Origin: Cycas panzhihuaensis
Taxonomy: Eukaryota; Cycadophyta
Assembly (NCBI GenBank): GCA_023213395.1
Contig: CM041465.1
Coordinates: 158,851,741 to 158,915,740 of the forward strand
Reading direction: 5' to 3'
DNA: 64,000 bases
In this document: positions 54,372 through 64,000 of the stretch, in pieces
Numbering within the stretch: position 1 is the first letter of the stretch
Layout: each line of letters opens with the position of its first letter
Notes under the pieces: generated by a model
Told to the model about the DNA's origin: nothing
The model's input: the letters and a program-made list of their open reading frames with translations, nothing else
Database searches by the model: none
Made by a program: the position numbers and the translations under genes

Positions 54372-54822
54372 TGTTAAACTTTTAATAGGGACTTATGTAG
54401 AATTGAATTCATATCATGTAACTTATAATGGATAATAAATAAAATATGAATCATGAGGTGTTTAAGATAAGAATTAAGCATATTAAAATGATATATATAC
54501 ATATTAATGTAACACAATCATATAATAGAAAGATAACATCATGAGATGCTTGATTTACATATGAGAAATTCTTAATGAGAATGAATAAGGAAGAAGGATG
54601 GAGTTTAGTTCTCTCTCAAATTATACTTTTGATGTATGTATATGCTTGTAAATCCATCACCTCACCTATATTCAATAGGATATAAGTACATCATCAACTA
54701 ACAAAACCATGTTTATACATTGACCACTTAAGTCATGTGTGAGAACCTTGTACATTGACCAATTATAACTCACCTATTAATTAAATATTACATCAACTTT
54801 TATTAAATGCAACATTCAAGTA
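54372..54822 (-). repeat. S 5' LTR
   Basis: Plus-strand left end TGTTAAACTTTT, right end CATTCAAGTA; pairs with 23257-23702. Confidence 0.75.
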
Positions 54823-54827
54823 CTTTA
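54823..54827. repeat. Target-site duplication of S, right copy (CTTTA)
   Basis: Matches 23252-23256. Confidence 0.75.
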
Positions 54828-54984
54828 TGAGGTCCACATCTTTAGGTATATGTACATTCTCATAGTAAATAATTATCAATTCATTAGATCATTTGAATAT
54901 AGAATTTTATATTATATTTATCGATTGTGTGTTTAGTACTCATTTAAGATGAAATCAAACCTAATTTTCTAACAAGTCATGGGA
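54828..54984 (+). other. AT-rich filler in P after S
   Basis: Continues the unexplained stretch at 23061-23251. No P coding sequence is recognised until 54985. Confidence 0.4.
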
Positions 54985-55490
54985 TAGTAGTTGGCAATTG
55001 TTTACAAGAAACTCAAGATACTTTACAAGTTGTAAAAGAACACCTAAAATAACATAAAATATAATGAAATAACAACTAGATAAATATCATATGGAGAGGA
55101 AATTTAATGTAGGTGATTGGATATATATTTATTTATAATCCTATAAGTAAACTTTTGTGAAAATTACTTAAAGAGAAAAACTTAGCCCAATGTTATGCAA
55201 AACCTATTAAGTATAAACAAGGATTAGCCAAGTAGCATATGCATTGAAAATTCCAAACTTCACTTGAATAAATAATGTTTTTCATGTTTCTTACTTGAAG
55301 GAAAAGTTTGGAGAATATATCCCAATGCAAACCAAAATTCCAATGTTGGATGGAGAAGGGAAGTTAATTCATATTTCAAAATCCATCATCCAAATTCAAG
55401 AAAGAACATTACAAGGAAGAACCATAAGGAAATACTTGGCTAAGTGGTGTCAACTATCGATCAAAGACACCACCTAAGTATGACCTGATA
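54985..55490 (+). pseudogene. Element P integrase C-terminus
   Basis: Fragments KEHLK near 55042, YHMERKFNVGDWIYIYL near 55087, then AYALKIPNFT near 55236, INNVFHVSYLKEKFGEYIPM near 55270, and ISKSIIQIQERTLQGRTIRK with YLAKWC near 55380-55445, which resembles the start of a chromodomain (R-x-I...YL-x-KW). Upstream P pol is at 20830-23060, separated by S. The strand, family and order agree with one element. Confidence 0.75.
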
Positions 55491-55544
55491 CACTAGAAAT
55501 GTGCCTTGTATTATAAGGTAATTACTTTGAGGATGAAGTATCTT

Positions 55545-55557
55545 AAGAAAGGGAAAA
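55545..55557 (+). promoter_or_regulatory. P polypurine tract (likely)
   Basis: AAGAAAGGGAAAA, followed by TATAATGCACTTTAAT, which resembles the start TGTAATGCATTTTATT at 56803. Confidence 0.6.
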
Positions 55558-55558
55558 T

Positions 55559-56135
55559 TATAATGCACTTTAATTAAAAGAATGAGTTGGATCCACTAAA
55601 CCAATTAATAAGCACTTATAAAAATAATAAATGGAGAGAAGAAAAAAAAAAGAATATTTTTATAATAAATGTATTAATATTTATAGTAGATACCTAGCCT
55701 AATATATAATTTATTTATAAAACATTATAACTAGTTGGAGGTCACTACACATGAATCTTGTAGGTGTGTAACTAGCCATAAGGTAGTTACATATATTATA
55801 CGTATCTATTATACATCAATATACATTAGTATGGATTAATTATTGGGAGATCAATGAAGATGAAAAATTAAAATGGTATATCAATTCTATCCAAATATCT
55901 TATTACACATAATTTATATTTTAATGAAAGGGAATTATGGTTGATCTTTGAAAGTTGTGATTATTAAAAATCCTTTGCATTAGTTGTCTTGTCACTTGGA
56001 CTTACCCTAATCAATGGAGAAAGAGAATGTTAAATGTCTATTATATGAAGGTCATTGAACATCTATTTTATTAAAGTTAGTTTTGCTCGACCACAATAAG
56101 AGTATATAATCATACAATACTTAGATAAATGTGAC
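55559..56135 (+). repeat. Probable P 3' LTR start and AT-rich sequence
   Basis: Starts like the sequence at 56803 just after a purine tract, so an LTR start is likely. Its end cannot be fixed because a microsatellite follows. No coding seen. Confidence 0.45.
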
Positions 56136-56668
<533 letters not shown>

Positions 56669-57290
56669 AAATATAAGGGATTTTTCCTCTAAGGGTTTTA
56701 ACTTGTGGCCATCTTATAGTTTAGTTAATTGACATACTAAAATGACATCTAATATTACAAAATGATCACTTTAAAGATGAGGTACTTTAAGGAGGGGAGA
56801 ATTGTAATGCATTTTATTTACAAGGGTGAGTCAAATCCATTACAAAGTGTTTATTTGGACATGGACCTTATTCTTTTAATCTAAGGAAGTGAACTAACCC
56901 TAGAGGAAAGGAATAAGAACTTACTATAGAAAGAATATTATCCTTATAAGTGATGAAAGATGTTTAGTTTATATGAAGGCCTAAGTATCTCTTAATAAGG
57001 ATTTTTTGGATTATTTTAACCACATTAATCTATTTTGTATGTTCTCCAAGATAAATTGATCTATTCATTCTAATATTTCTTTTGTTGAAAATAAAATGAA
57101 ATAAATTAAATAATGTATAAAGAGAATTCATACTTAGTTTAGTGTTAAAGATGTGTCTTTACTTGATGTTAAGTGTAAACATTCTCTTTTTTATCCAATT
57201 CCTCTTTCGTTCCTGTAAAACAACATTAGGAAAGACTATTAAGGCACTCATTATATGTTAGAAAAATCTAAATTTTAAATAAACTCTATC
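56669..57290 (+). repeat. Second LTR-like boundary (56803) and flanking AT-rich sequence
   Basis: The 75 bp before 56803 resemble 55485-55558 (end of P), ending in a purine tract AAGGAGGGGAGAA at 56789-56801. TGTAATGCATTTTATTTAC then begins at 56803, as at 55559. It may be the 5' LTR of Q or a fragment of another family copy. I cannot place its end or a primer site. Confidence 0.4.
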
Positions 57291-57990
57291 TAAAATAAAA
57301 TGGACAAAACCACAAAACAAGCAAGTTGGCTAAAAGGGAAAATGTTAAGCAGAATAAGGAATGCCTTGAAAAGATTCTAAACCACAAAAATATAATCAAG
57401 TTAGGGGAAACTTAAACCACCCAAGAAGTAACTCAAGGTTAGATCCAGTGCATATAAATATCCTTAGAAATTTAAGAGATGGGAGATGCTATCAATATGA
57501 TGAGAAAAGACACATTGTTGTAAATTATTCTCAAAGGTTATAAGTAAGGGATAGAGCTCTTAATATACAGTTGTAGCCCACTGTGGTAGATAAATTCCAA
57601 GAGGGACATATATATGTGCATACTTCAATTGAAGAAAGATAAGCTAGAAATCAATTCATCATGGTGCAAGCTACATGTAGGATCTTAAATTAGGAGCTTA
57701 CTATACTCATAGATTTAGGTAGTATTTTTTACATCCTAGAGTTGTAGAAAAATGTAAATTTAAAACTTAAAGACAAATGAAAAAGTGGTCTTCCCATATA
57801 GCCAATGGGAGTAAGAAGAAGGTGATCAAGTATATGCATTCTTATCCATTAAGATGTGAAACATGGTCTACTTATTCCACTTTTAATATTTTACTCCTAA
57901 AAGACTATGATGTAATCATAGATCTAGAGTGGTTGGAAGAACATAGGACAAAGGTTAATTATTATAATAATCTAAAATAATAATTAGGAG
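57291..57990 (+). pseudogene. Element Q gag end and aspartic protease
   Basis: CYQYDEKRHIVVNYSQR near 57491 is a CCHC knuckle remnant. LTILIDLGSIFYILEL near 57698 is the protease active-site strand (D-S-G now D-L-G). SHIANGSKKKV near 57790 and FNILLLKDYDVIIDLEWLEE then HRTKVNYYNN near 57880-57960 are the flap and second hydrophobic block. This protease style (VANG, then LGxYDVILGMDWL) is common in gypsy elements. Stops interrupt. Confidence 0.82.
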
Positions 57991-58129
57991 CCAACTCTTA
58001 TTCAAGGGAAGAAGCTCTTATTTAAAGATCAATAAATTTCAGTAACTCATGTAATGAAGTACTTGTGAAAAGGCTATTAGCCCTATGTAATGCATATAAA
58101 TGAAGAACTAACTCTTATAAAAGCTTCAT

Positions 58130-58878
58130 GAGATAATCATCCTATAATACAAGAATTCAACGACATATTTACAAAAGAATTACTAGGCCTTCCACTTAAA
58201 AGAGATGTAAACTATGTAATTCAATTAGTGTCAGGGGGAAAACCAATTTCTAAAGTGCCTTATTGCTTAGTTGTATTAGAGCTAGCCAAATAAAAAATGC
58301 AAATACAAGACTTAATAGATAAAGGCTTTATTAGGTCTAACACATTAGTATGGGGAGCTCTAGTATTGTTAGTACAGAAGAAGGATGGTACCTTAATGTT
58401 GTGTATAAATTATAGATAACTTAATAAGGAAACAATAAAGAATAAGTATCCTCTTCCTAGAATTAAAGACCCATTTGATCAACTAAATGGAGCTAAGTTA
58501 TTTAAGAAAATAGATTTAGGATCAAGTTACTATAAGATTCAAATAAAGGAAGAGGGCATCTTCAAGATTGCATTCAAAACTAGGTACGGGCATTATGAGC
58601 ATATGGTGATGCCATTTGGGCTAACTAATGTACTTATAACATTTATGAATATAATGAACAATGTGCTTAGGAAGTATTTAGATGAGTTTATTATTGTATT
58701 TATAGAGGAAGTATTTAGATGAGTTTATTATTGTATTTATAGATGATATCTTGATATATTCTAAATTTAAGAGAGATCATAAAGAGCACTTAAGAATAAT
58801 GCTACAATTAATTAGGAAGCATGAGTTGTATGCTAAATTGAGCAAGCAAGAGTATTATAAAGAAGTATACTACTTGTT
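58130..58878 (+). pseudogene. Element Q reverse transcriptase, first part
   Basis: EFNDIFTKELLGLPLKRDVN near 58150, DLIDKGFIRSNTLVWGALVL near 58310, VQKKDGTLMLCINYR near 58371, [20 protein letters not shown] near 58440, [20 protein letters not shown] near 58500, and [12 protein letters not shown] near 58595. A 37-bp tandem duplication (58669-58705 and 58706-58742) then shifts the frame; the second copy leads into FIIVFIDDILIYSKF with both catalytic Asp residues. YAKLSKQEYYKEVYYL reaches 58876, where a W-type LTR is inserted. Confidence 0.88.
58669..58742. repeat. 37-bp tandem duplication in Q RT
   Basis: Two perfect copies (58669-58705, 58706-58742), starting AGGAAGTATTTAGATGAG and ending at TTTATAG, abut at the catalytic box. 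37 is not a multiple of three, so the frame shifts. Confidence 0.95.
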
Positions 58879-59257
58879 TATTAGAGATCCAACCCCTAAC
58901 TTACCTTCTCTTATATCTTCTACTTCTTCTCTCTTTTATCTTCTCTTATATCTTCTATTTCTTCTACTTTTTCCATCTTCTTAATATCCCACATGCATAA
59001 GTAGAAGGTTGTATAGTGGCCATTGAGCACTATATATATTCATGTAATATCCCTCAATATAAGGAGGAGGTTGTATAGTGAGCATAGAGCCATATATATA
59101 TTTATGTAATCTTTAGAGTAGGGTATTTAAAATATCATTATTATTGGATATAATTAGGAGGTTACCCCCTCAAAGGGTATTGCAATACAAGTGCTCTTTT
59201 GGAGTTATTTACACATTATGTTGGTATACAATTATTATTAAGGAGTGGTATCCTACT
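58879..59257 (+). repeat. W-type LTR inserted in Q
   Basis: From TATTAGAGATCCAACCCC to TATCCTACT it aligns with both W LTRs, including the pyrimidine minisatellite. It is followed by GAGTGGTATTAAAACTAAG, a decayed primer site, so it looks like a 5' LTR with leader start rather than a simple solo LTR. Confidence 0.88.
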
Positions 59258-59496
59258 GAGTGGTATTAAAACTAAGACCCAGGTTTAAATCCTATGGGGA
59301 CAACGCCGCTTATAGGGGTGGCAGAGTGATGCACCAAACATCGGTGATGCACAAAATGCCATCGTACCTAAGGCCTATAGGGTGCATGAATGCTAGTGAA
59401 AGCAGGGCTAGGTGGGGCTAGTCTATTTGACCCGGGGAGATGTAATGGTCTACTTGGTGGGGGGCCCTCTTCATTAACACCTTGAGGTTTTGGTAT
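59258..59496 (+). other. Unassigned GC-richer segment after the W-type LTR
   Basis: Starts with the decayed primer site, then sequence unlike the W leader (GGGGACAACGCCGCTTATAG near 59298; CTAGTCTATTTGACCCGGGG near 59418). Q coding resumes near 59497. No domain recognised. No clean target-site duplication found around 58879-59496. Confidence 0.45.
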
Positions 59497-60560
59497 AATG
59501 GTTCATCACATTGTTCTATATTCTCTTAGAAGTAGGGACTGTAGTAGATCCACAAAAGATTAAAGCCATATTGGAGTGATTGGCTCCTAAAAAATATATA
59601 TGAGATAGGAAGTTTTATGGGTTTGCTAGGCTACTATAGAAAATATATGGAGATTTTTTCTAGTATAGCAAACCCAATTACTTCTCTATTGGAGAAAGGG
59701 ACTAAATTCATTTAGATAACCCTATGTAAAGAGACATTCTAATTATTTAAATACTTACTTATCACTCCACTAATCCTTATAATACTTAACCCAAATTCTA
59801 ATTTTATTGTCTGTATGAATGCCAACATGAAAGGTTTAGGTGTGGTTCTTATATAGAATGGTAAAGAGGCCTGTTACAAATCTGAAAAATTAAAGCATAA
59901 TAAAGGGAACTATCCCGCATATAATTGAGAGTCAATAACCATAGTACATGTACTTAAATCCTAAGGACCTTACTTGCTTGAAAATTTTTTAAAACTTTGC
60001 ACAAATCATAATAGCCTCAAGCTTATATTTATATCGCCTCACCTTAATATAAGACAACATAGTGGATCAAGTATTTATAGAAATTTGACTTCAAGATAAA
60101 GTACATTAAAAGGAAGTAGAACCAAGTAGCAAATGCTTAGAGTTGGAGACAACATATTGCCTTAATATGTATGCAATAACTAGACTTGATTTACATTGTT
60201 TTAACAACATATGGAAAGGATGAATTCTATAGGTAGGTAAAATAAGTCATACAAGGGTAGTAAGATCAAGAGACCATGGATGGAAAACTCTCAAGGAAGT
60301 ATCTTAACTTTCAAATAAGGGAAGATGGTGTTTTAATATTTTAGTAGAGAATTTATATACCATAAGACCTAAGAATCTAGGTGTTGATTATTTAAGAAGA
60401 ACTTGACACTTCATATGTATGTCATCTAATCTATCATAAAACTTATATGGTGGTAAAAAAGTAATTCTATTGGCCTAGTATAAAAAATGACATAATAAAA
60501 CATGTAATTACATGTTTGACATGGAAAAGTATTAAGCTAGAATATAAGCATCTTGCATGT
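59497..60560 (+). pseudogene. Element Q RT end and RNase H
   Basis: TVVDPQKIKAILE near 59540, the RT connection, follows the interrupted YKEVYYL. RNase H: CMNANMKGLGVVLI near 59811, SEKLKHNKGNYPAYN near 59880, and FKIKYIKRK with NQVANA near 60091-60135. Beyond 60140, stops and frameshifts dominate. Confidence 0.8.
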
Positions 60561-60907
60561 TTATTATAAACCATAGATATTTTAGAATAGAAATGAAAAA
60601 AAATATCATTATGGATTTCATTACAAGTCAACCAAAAGTTCTAAGAAACATGATGTTTTTTTTGTGGCAATAAATAAGCTACTTAAGTCCATACACTTCA
60701 TCTAATTCTATTATGTAAACAAAGCCTTAAATGTTGTTATATTTATAAAAGAAATAGTAAGGATACATGGAGTACTTAATGTAATCACCTCATATAGGGT
60801 TGCTAACTTCACCTCAAGAATTTGGCAAACTATGTTATAAGAGCTGGGAACAAAATTAAACTTTAGTATAGCTCATCACCGAAAGATAGATGGTCATGAA
60901 GGAAGGA
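60561..60907 (+). pseudogene. Element Q integrase core, cut by O
   Basis: IIMDFITSQPKVLRNMMFFL near 60606 begins the core. In other frames, IHGVLNVITSYRVANFTSRI near 60765 has Y in place of the second catalytic Asp region (SDRG.. usually), and IAHHRKIDGHEGRM near 60872 is the QTDGQTER block. The copia LTR O begins about here. Confidence 0.78.
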
Positions 60908-61207
60908 TGAATTTAGGGAATAAATCACTCATATGCACACAATAACAATAGAGAATGAAAAAGAGATAAAACAAGATATGAGAGCAAAGCTTGGACGTGA
61001 GAATGAATAATGACTCCCTCCTTAAGATTTCACCTTTTATTATTGAGGGTGAGTATTATAGTTAGGATTTTCTACCTAATGACATGAACCCAAAATTACA
61101 ACTAAATGTATATAAAATATATTTCAAGAAGAGACTAATGCTAATAATATACCCTAAAGCCACTTAATTAATCTACACAAATAACCTTGATACATTAACC
61201 TCTTTCA
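60908..61207 (-). repeat. Probable O 3' LTR (about 300 bp)
   Basis: Right end: CTCTTTCA at 61207, next to the polypurine tract. Left end placed at TGAATTTAGGG (60908), where Q integrase stops; this end is an estimate. No second copy in the window. Confidence 0.55.
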
Positions 61208-61221
61208 ATCCCCCCCCTTAA
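61208..61221 (-). promoter_or_regulatory. O polypurine tract
   Basis: Minus strand TTAAGGGGGGGGAT just before the LTR. Confidence 0.8.
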
Positions 61222-61654
61222 TGGTGAAAGGTCATTTTTAGAAAATCTATTCTATGAGATCTTCATTTGAGCCTCATAATTATATTCAAATTTTAAATGA
61301 CACTTTTGTAGGAAAACCCTTATAGGGAATAAAAACCCATGGACTTTCTAAGATCTATAGCCCCTTTTATAAATTAAAATGGCTAAGGTGGCTCTTGATG
61401 TAGCTTGATAGCCAGGCAACTTAAATGTGCAGCTTGATTTGTTGAGTCTCCATATACTGTTTAGTCATCCCTTATGCCCTTTCAGGTTTTCATAGGTTTT
61501 AATTTTCCAAAAATAATACAACTCTTATCCTTCCATACCCAAATGGGATTTTCAAAAATAGAATAGAGTAGAGACTTACTCTTATTCTTTCGTGCCTAGA
61601 AGGGATTTTCATGAATAGAATATAGTATGATAATCCTATTGTCATCTTCTTTGA
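61222..61654 (-). other. O 3' untranslated region
   Basis: AT-rich stretch between the pol stop and polypurine tract. No gene recognised. Confidence 0.6.
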
Positions 61655-64000
61655 TCAGTCGAAGATGGAGGTCTTAAGGTCGAGCTGCCTTAAAAAATAT
61701 TCAAACTTCACCCTTTGCAATGGTTTGGTGAAGATATCGGCCACTTGATCTACTGTTGGGTATTATTCTAGTTGAATTATACCATCATAAACTAGTTCTC
61801 TAATCCTGTGGATTTTCGTGTTTATGTGTTTGGTACAATCATAAAATACATGATTTTTTGCCATGTGGGTTGCTAATTGATTATCCACATGAAGGCTAAT
61901 AGGACTTGTTTGGGTGATATTTAATGTTTCTAATAATTTTCTAAGTCATATCACATCTCTACTGGTCTCACAAGTAGCAATGTATTTAACTTTGGCAGTT
62001 GAATTAGTAACTATCTTCTATCGTCTGGATCACCATGATATTGGTGTTATTCTAAGAAATGTTACATACCTAGACGTAGATCTTCCTGTATCCTTATCTT
62101 CTGTAACGTCTGAGTCTATATATATAGAAAGATTAAATTTATTATTAGGTTTATACAACATACCAAATTTACTAGTTGTCTTTAGGTATTTTAACACGCG
62201 AACTACAGCCTGCCAGTGATTTTGCTTAGGATTTATCATGAATCATATGAGAATACCATTAAAGTATGCAATATCTAGCCTTGTATTAGTAGTGTAGATG
62301 AGACTACCTATAAGTTTCCTATAGAGTGTTACGTCTACCTCTATAATGTTACAATTAATTAAGAGTTTGGTATTAGGGTCCATAGGTAAAGCCATTAGTT
62401 AAGCATCTTCTAACTAAAGTTTAGTTAAAAGATTGTTGATTTATTTTTCTTGGGAGAGGAAAAAATTTTCATTCTTTTATGTTACTTCAATTTCCAAGTA
62501 ACATTTCATCAAACTGAGGTTAGACAATTCAAATGTTTTGCTAAGGTCCTTTTTCAACTAGCTTATTGCCTGCTCACTGTTACTTGTTACTAGCATGCCA
62601 TCTATAGAGATTATGAGATAAGTGACTTTGTCTTTTTGGTGCTTGATAAACAATGTTACATTAATATATTATTAGTCATAAACCTTGTATCCAAGTTGCC
62701 TCATTCTTTCAGACAACTTGGCAAACTAAGTACGAGGGGCTTGTTTAAGGCTGTACAAGGACTTTCTAAGTCTGCAAACCTTATACTCTTGACCTTCGAT
62801 CTCGTATCCTTCGAGATGAGCCATGTAATTTTTTTCTTCATTATTCCCATTAAGAAACACGATTTTAATATCAAGCCAGTGGATTTTCTAGCCCTATTGA
62901 GCAGCCAAGGACACAAGAGTTCTAATTGTAGGCCACTTGGTTATAGGTGTAAAACCTTCAATGTAGTTGATGCATTCCCTTTGTGTGAATCTTTTAGCTA
63001 CCAAACTTGCTTTATATTTTTCAAGGGTGCCATCTTATTTGTATTTATTTTTGAACACTCATTTATTTTGAACTATCTTTCTACTAAGTGGTAGATCAAC
63101 AAGCTCTCATGTAACATTTTTTATGAGAGATTAGTATTATTTATTCATTATATTTCTCCAAACTATATGTTTCACAACTTCCTAGTACGAGAGAGGCTCT
63201 TCATTAAGAGTAAGGTGCAATCCTACAAGTTTAAGGTCAATATATAATAATTCTTGCATCCTTATTCTATGGGTACTTCGAGCGACAATTTTACCCACCT
63301 CATCTGGTCGTATATCCTTGTTGAGCTAGTGGGCTTCACAAGATCCTCATGTTGGAAATGAGGTCCTCATTTCCTCAACTTCTTAGTTCTCATCTTATTC
63401 ATTAAAATAATCATTTTGTGAGGAGGATATTGACATGCCTGGGGAAGATGGTCCTTTTATCACTATTTTGCCTTTGTTAACTAAAGATGGAGAGGATGCT
63501 TTTTCTATAATGACTTTGTCTTTGTCAACTTTGCTATCTTTAAAGGATGGTGCTAGATGTACACTCATCGGTTTAGAGTTATAACTTATATCTTCTGAGG
63601 CTCTATTGTCAGCTTCCAATATTTGGAGTAATTTATGTGTGTCCTTGCCCCCCCTAATTTTAGAATTTGAACATTATACTTGATAATATAATTGTAGCAA
63701 TATGAGGGTGTTTTGGAGTCTAGTCTAAGCAACTAATTCTCTGTCTCTACAAAAATGACATCTCTAGTAATGATGATTTTTTATTGTAAAGGTATAAAGA
63801 CCTTATACCCTTTCTTATCCAAAGGGTATCCAACAAAGATGCCTTTAAGTGCCCTTGGCTGGAGTTTATTTTGATCTGCATCCAAAATATGGGCATATAA
63901 TGTAGAGCAAAAAATTTTGAAGTAGTGAATAATAGGGGCTTGTCCTGACCACTTTTAATTAGGTGATTGTCCTTCTTTTGATGGGTTAATAGCATTGAAC
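61655..64000 (-). pseudogene. Element O: Ty1/copia pol (integrase end, RT, RNase H), runs off the window
   Basis: On the minus strand from the window end: HILDADQNKLQPRALKGIFV with GYPLDKKGYKV near 63885-63800, the copia integrase C-terminus; RT with NAFLNGNNEEKNY-like residues near 62860; YKVCRLRKSLYSLKQAPRT near 62785; and LIGSLIYTTNTRLDIAY near 62310. RNase H follows: NHWQAVVRVLKYLKTTSKFG near 62218, IYIDSDVTEDKDTGRSTSRY near 62118, and TKHINTKIHRIRELV near 61840 (KHIDIRYHFIRE motif). Stop at 61655-61657. Frameshifts and stops are scattered. Order integrase, RT, RNase H identifies copia. Confidence 0.9.

Larger units (their letters stand above)
23257..54822 (-). mobile_element. Element S: minus-strand LTR retrotransposon split by Z and V
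   Basis: Two related repeats of about 450 bp (23257-23702 and 54372-54822) lie in the same orientation, over 31 kb apart. The right one is bordered on its left by a primer-site-like string (minus strand TGGGATTAGAGC, 54360-54371). The left one is bordered on its right by a polypurine tract (minus strand CATTCAAGGGGAG). That makes the right copy the 5' LTR and the left the 3' LTR of a minus-strand element, and CTTTA flanks both outer ends. Own internal sequence is only about 3.5 kb (23703-24177, 38370-39483, 52441-54371), with no domain I can identify. LTR style suggests copia, but this is a guess. Confidence 0.72.

Overview
This window is intergenic, repeat-packed nuclear DNA from a land plant. 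I cannot name the species. I see no host protein-coding gene, rRNA, tRNA gene or CRISPR array. Nearly everything recognisable is retrotransposon: Ty3/gypsy elements of a Tat/Ogre-like kind, Ty3/gypsy chromoviruses with chromodomains, a Ty1/copia element and an L1-type LINE carrying an RNase H domain. tRNA-iMet-type primer sites, 5-bp target-site duplications (TSDs) and many C-to-T type stop codons point to an old, methylated, large plant genome.

Region 1 (1-18425) is CpG-rich and holds two members of one long-LTR (about 2.5-2.7 kb) Tat/Ogre-like family. Element X lies on the minus strand. Its 5' LTR is 15738-18425, gag-protease 15330-12537, a linker 12535-11663 and the start of reverse transcriptase 800-1, which runs off the window. 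Element Y (801-11657, plus strand) is inserted in X with TSD ACTCC. Y has two LTRs, gag, protease, an integrase tail and an RNase H remnant, but its RT/RNase H/integrase core is deleted.

Region 2 (about 18.4-55.5 kb) is AT-rich and is a nest at least four insertions deep. A very degraded plus-strand gypsy element P (pol 20830-23060, C-terminus 54985-55490) was hit by minus-strand element S (23257-54822, TSD CTTTA). S was hit by Z (24178-38369, TSD TAACT) and by V (39484-52440, TSD CTCCA/CTCTA). Z was hit by chromovirus W (26476-32567, TSD CAGAA) and by a LINE (33276-36917, 15-bp TSD). V was hit by chromovirus T (43769-50246, minus strand, TSD ACCAC). W, V and T share a two-hairpin leader; Z encodes only gag and protease.

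Region 3 (about 55.5-64 kb) holds LTR-like fragments, a TA microsatellite of about 530 bp, another decayed plus-strand gypsy element Q (57300-60907) broken by a W-type LTR, and a minus-strand copia element O (about 60908 to beyond the window end).

All coding parts carry stops or frameshifts, so I label them pseudogenes. The genes do not form a cellular pathway. Each set was a retrotransposon's own capsid (gag), protease, reverse transcriptase, RNase H and integrase. Element names (X, Y, S, Z, W, V, T, P, Q, O) are local labels.
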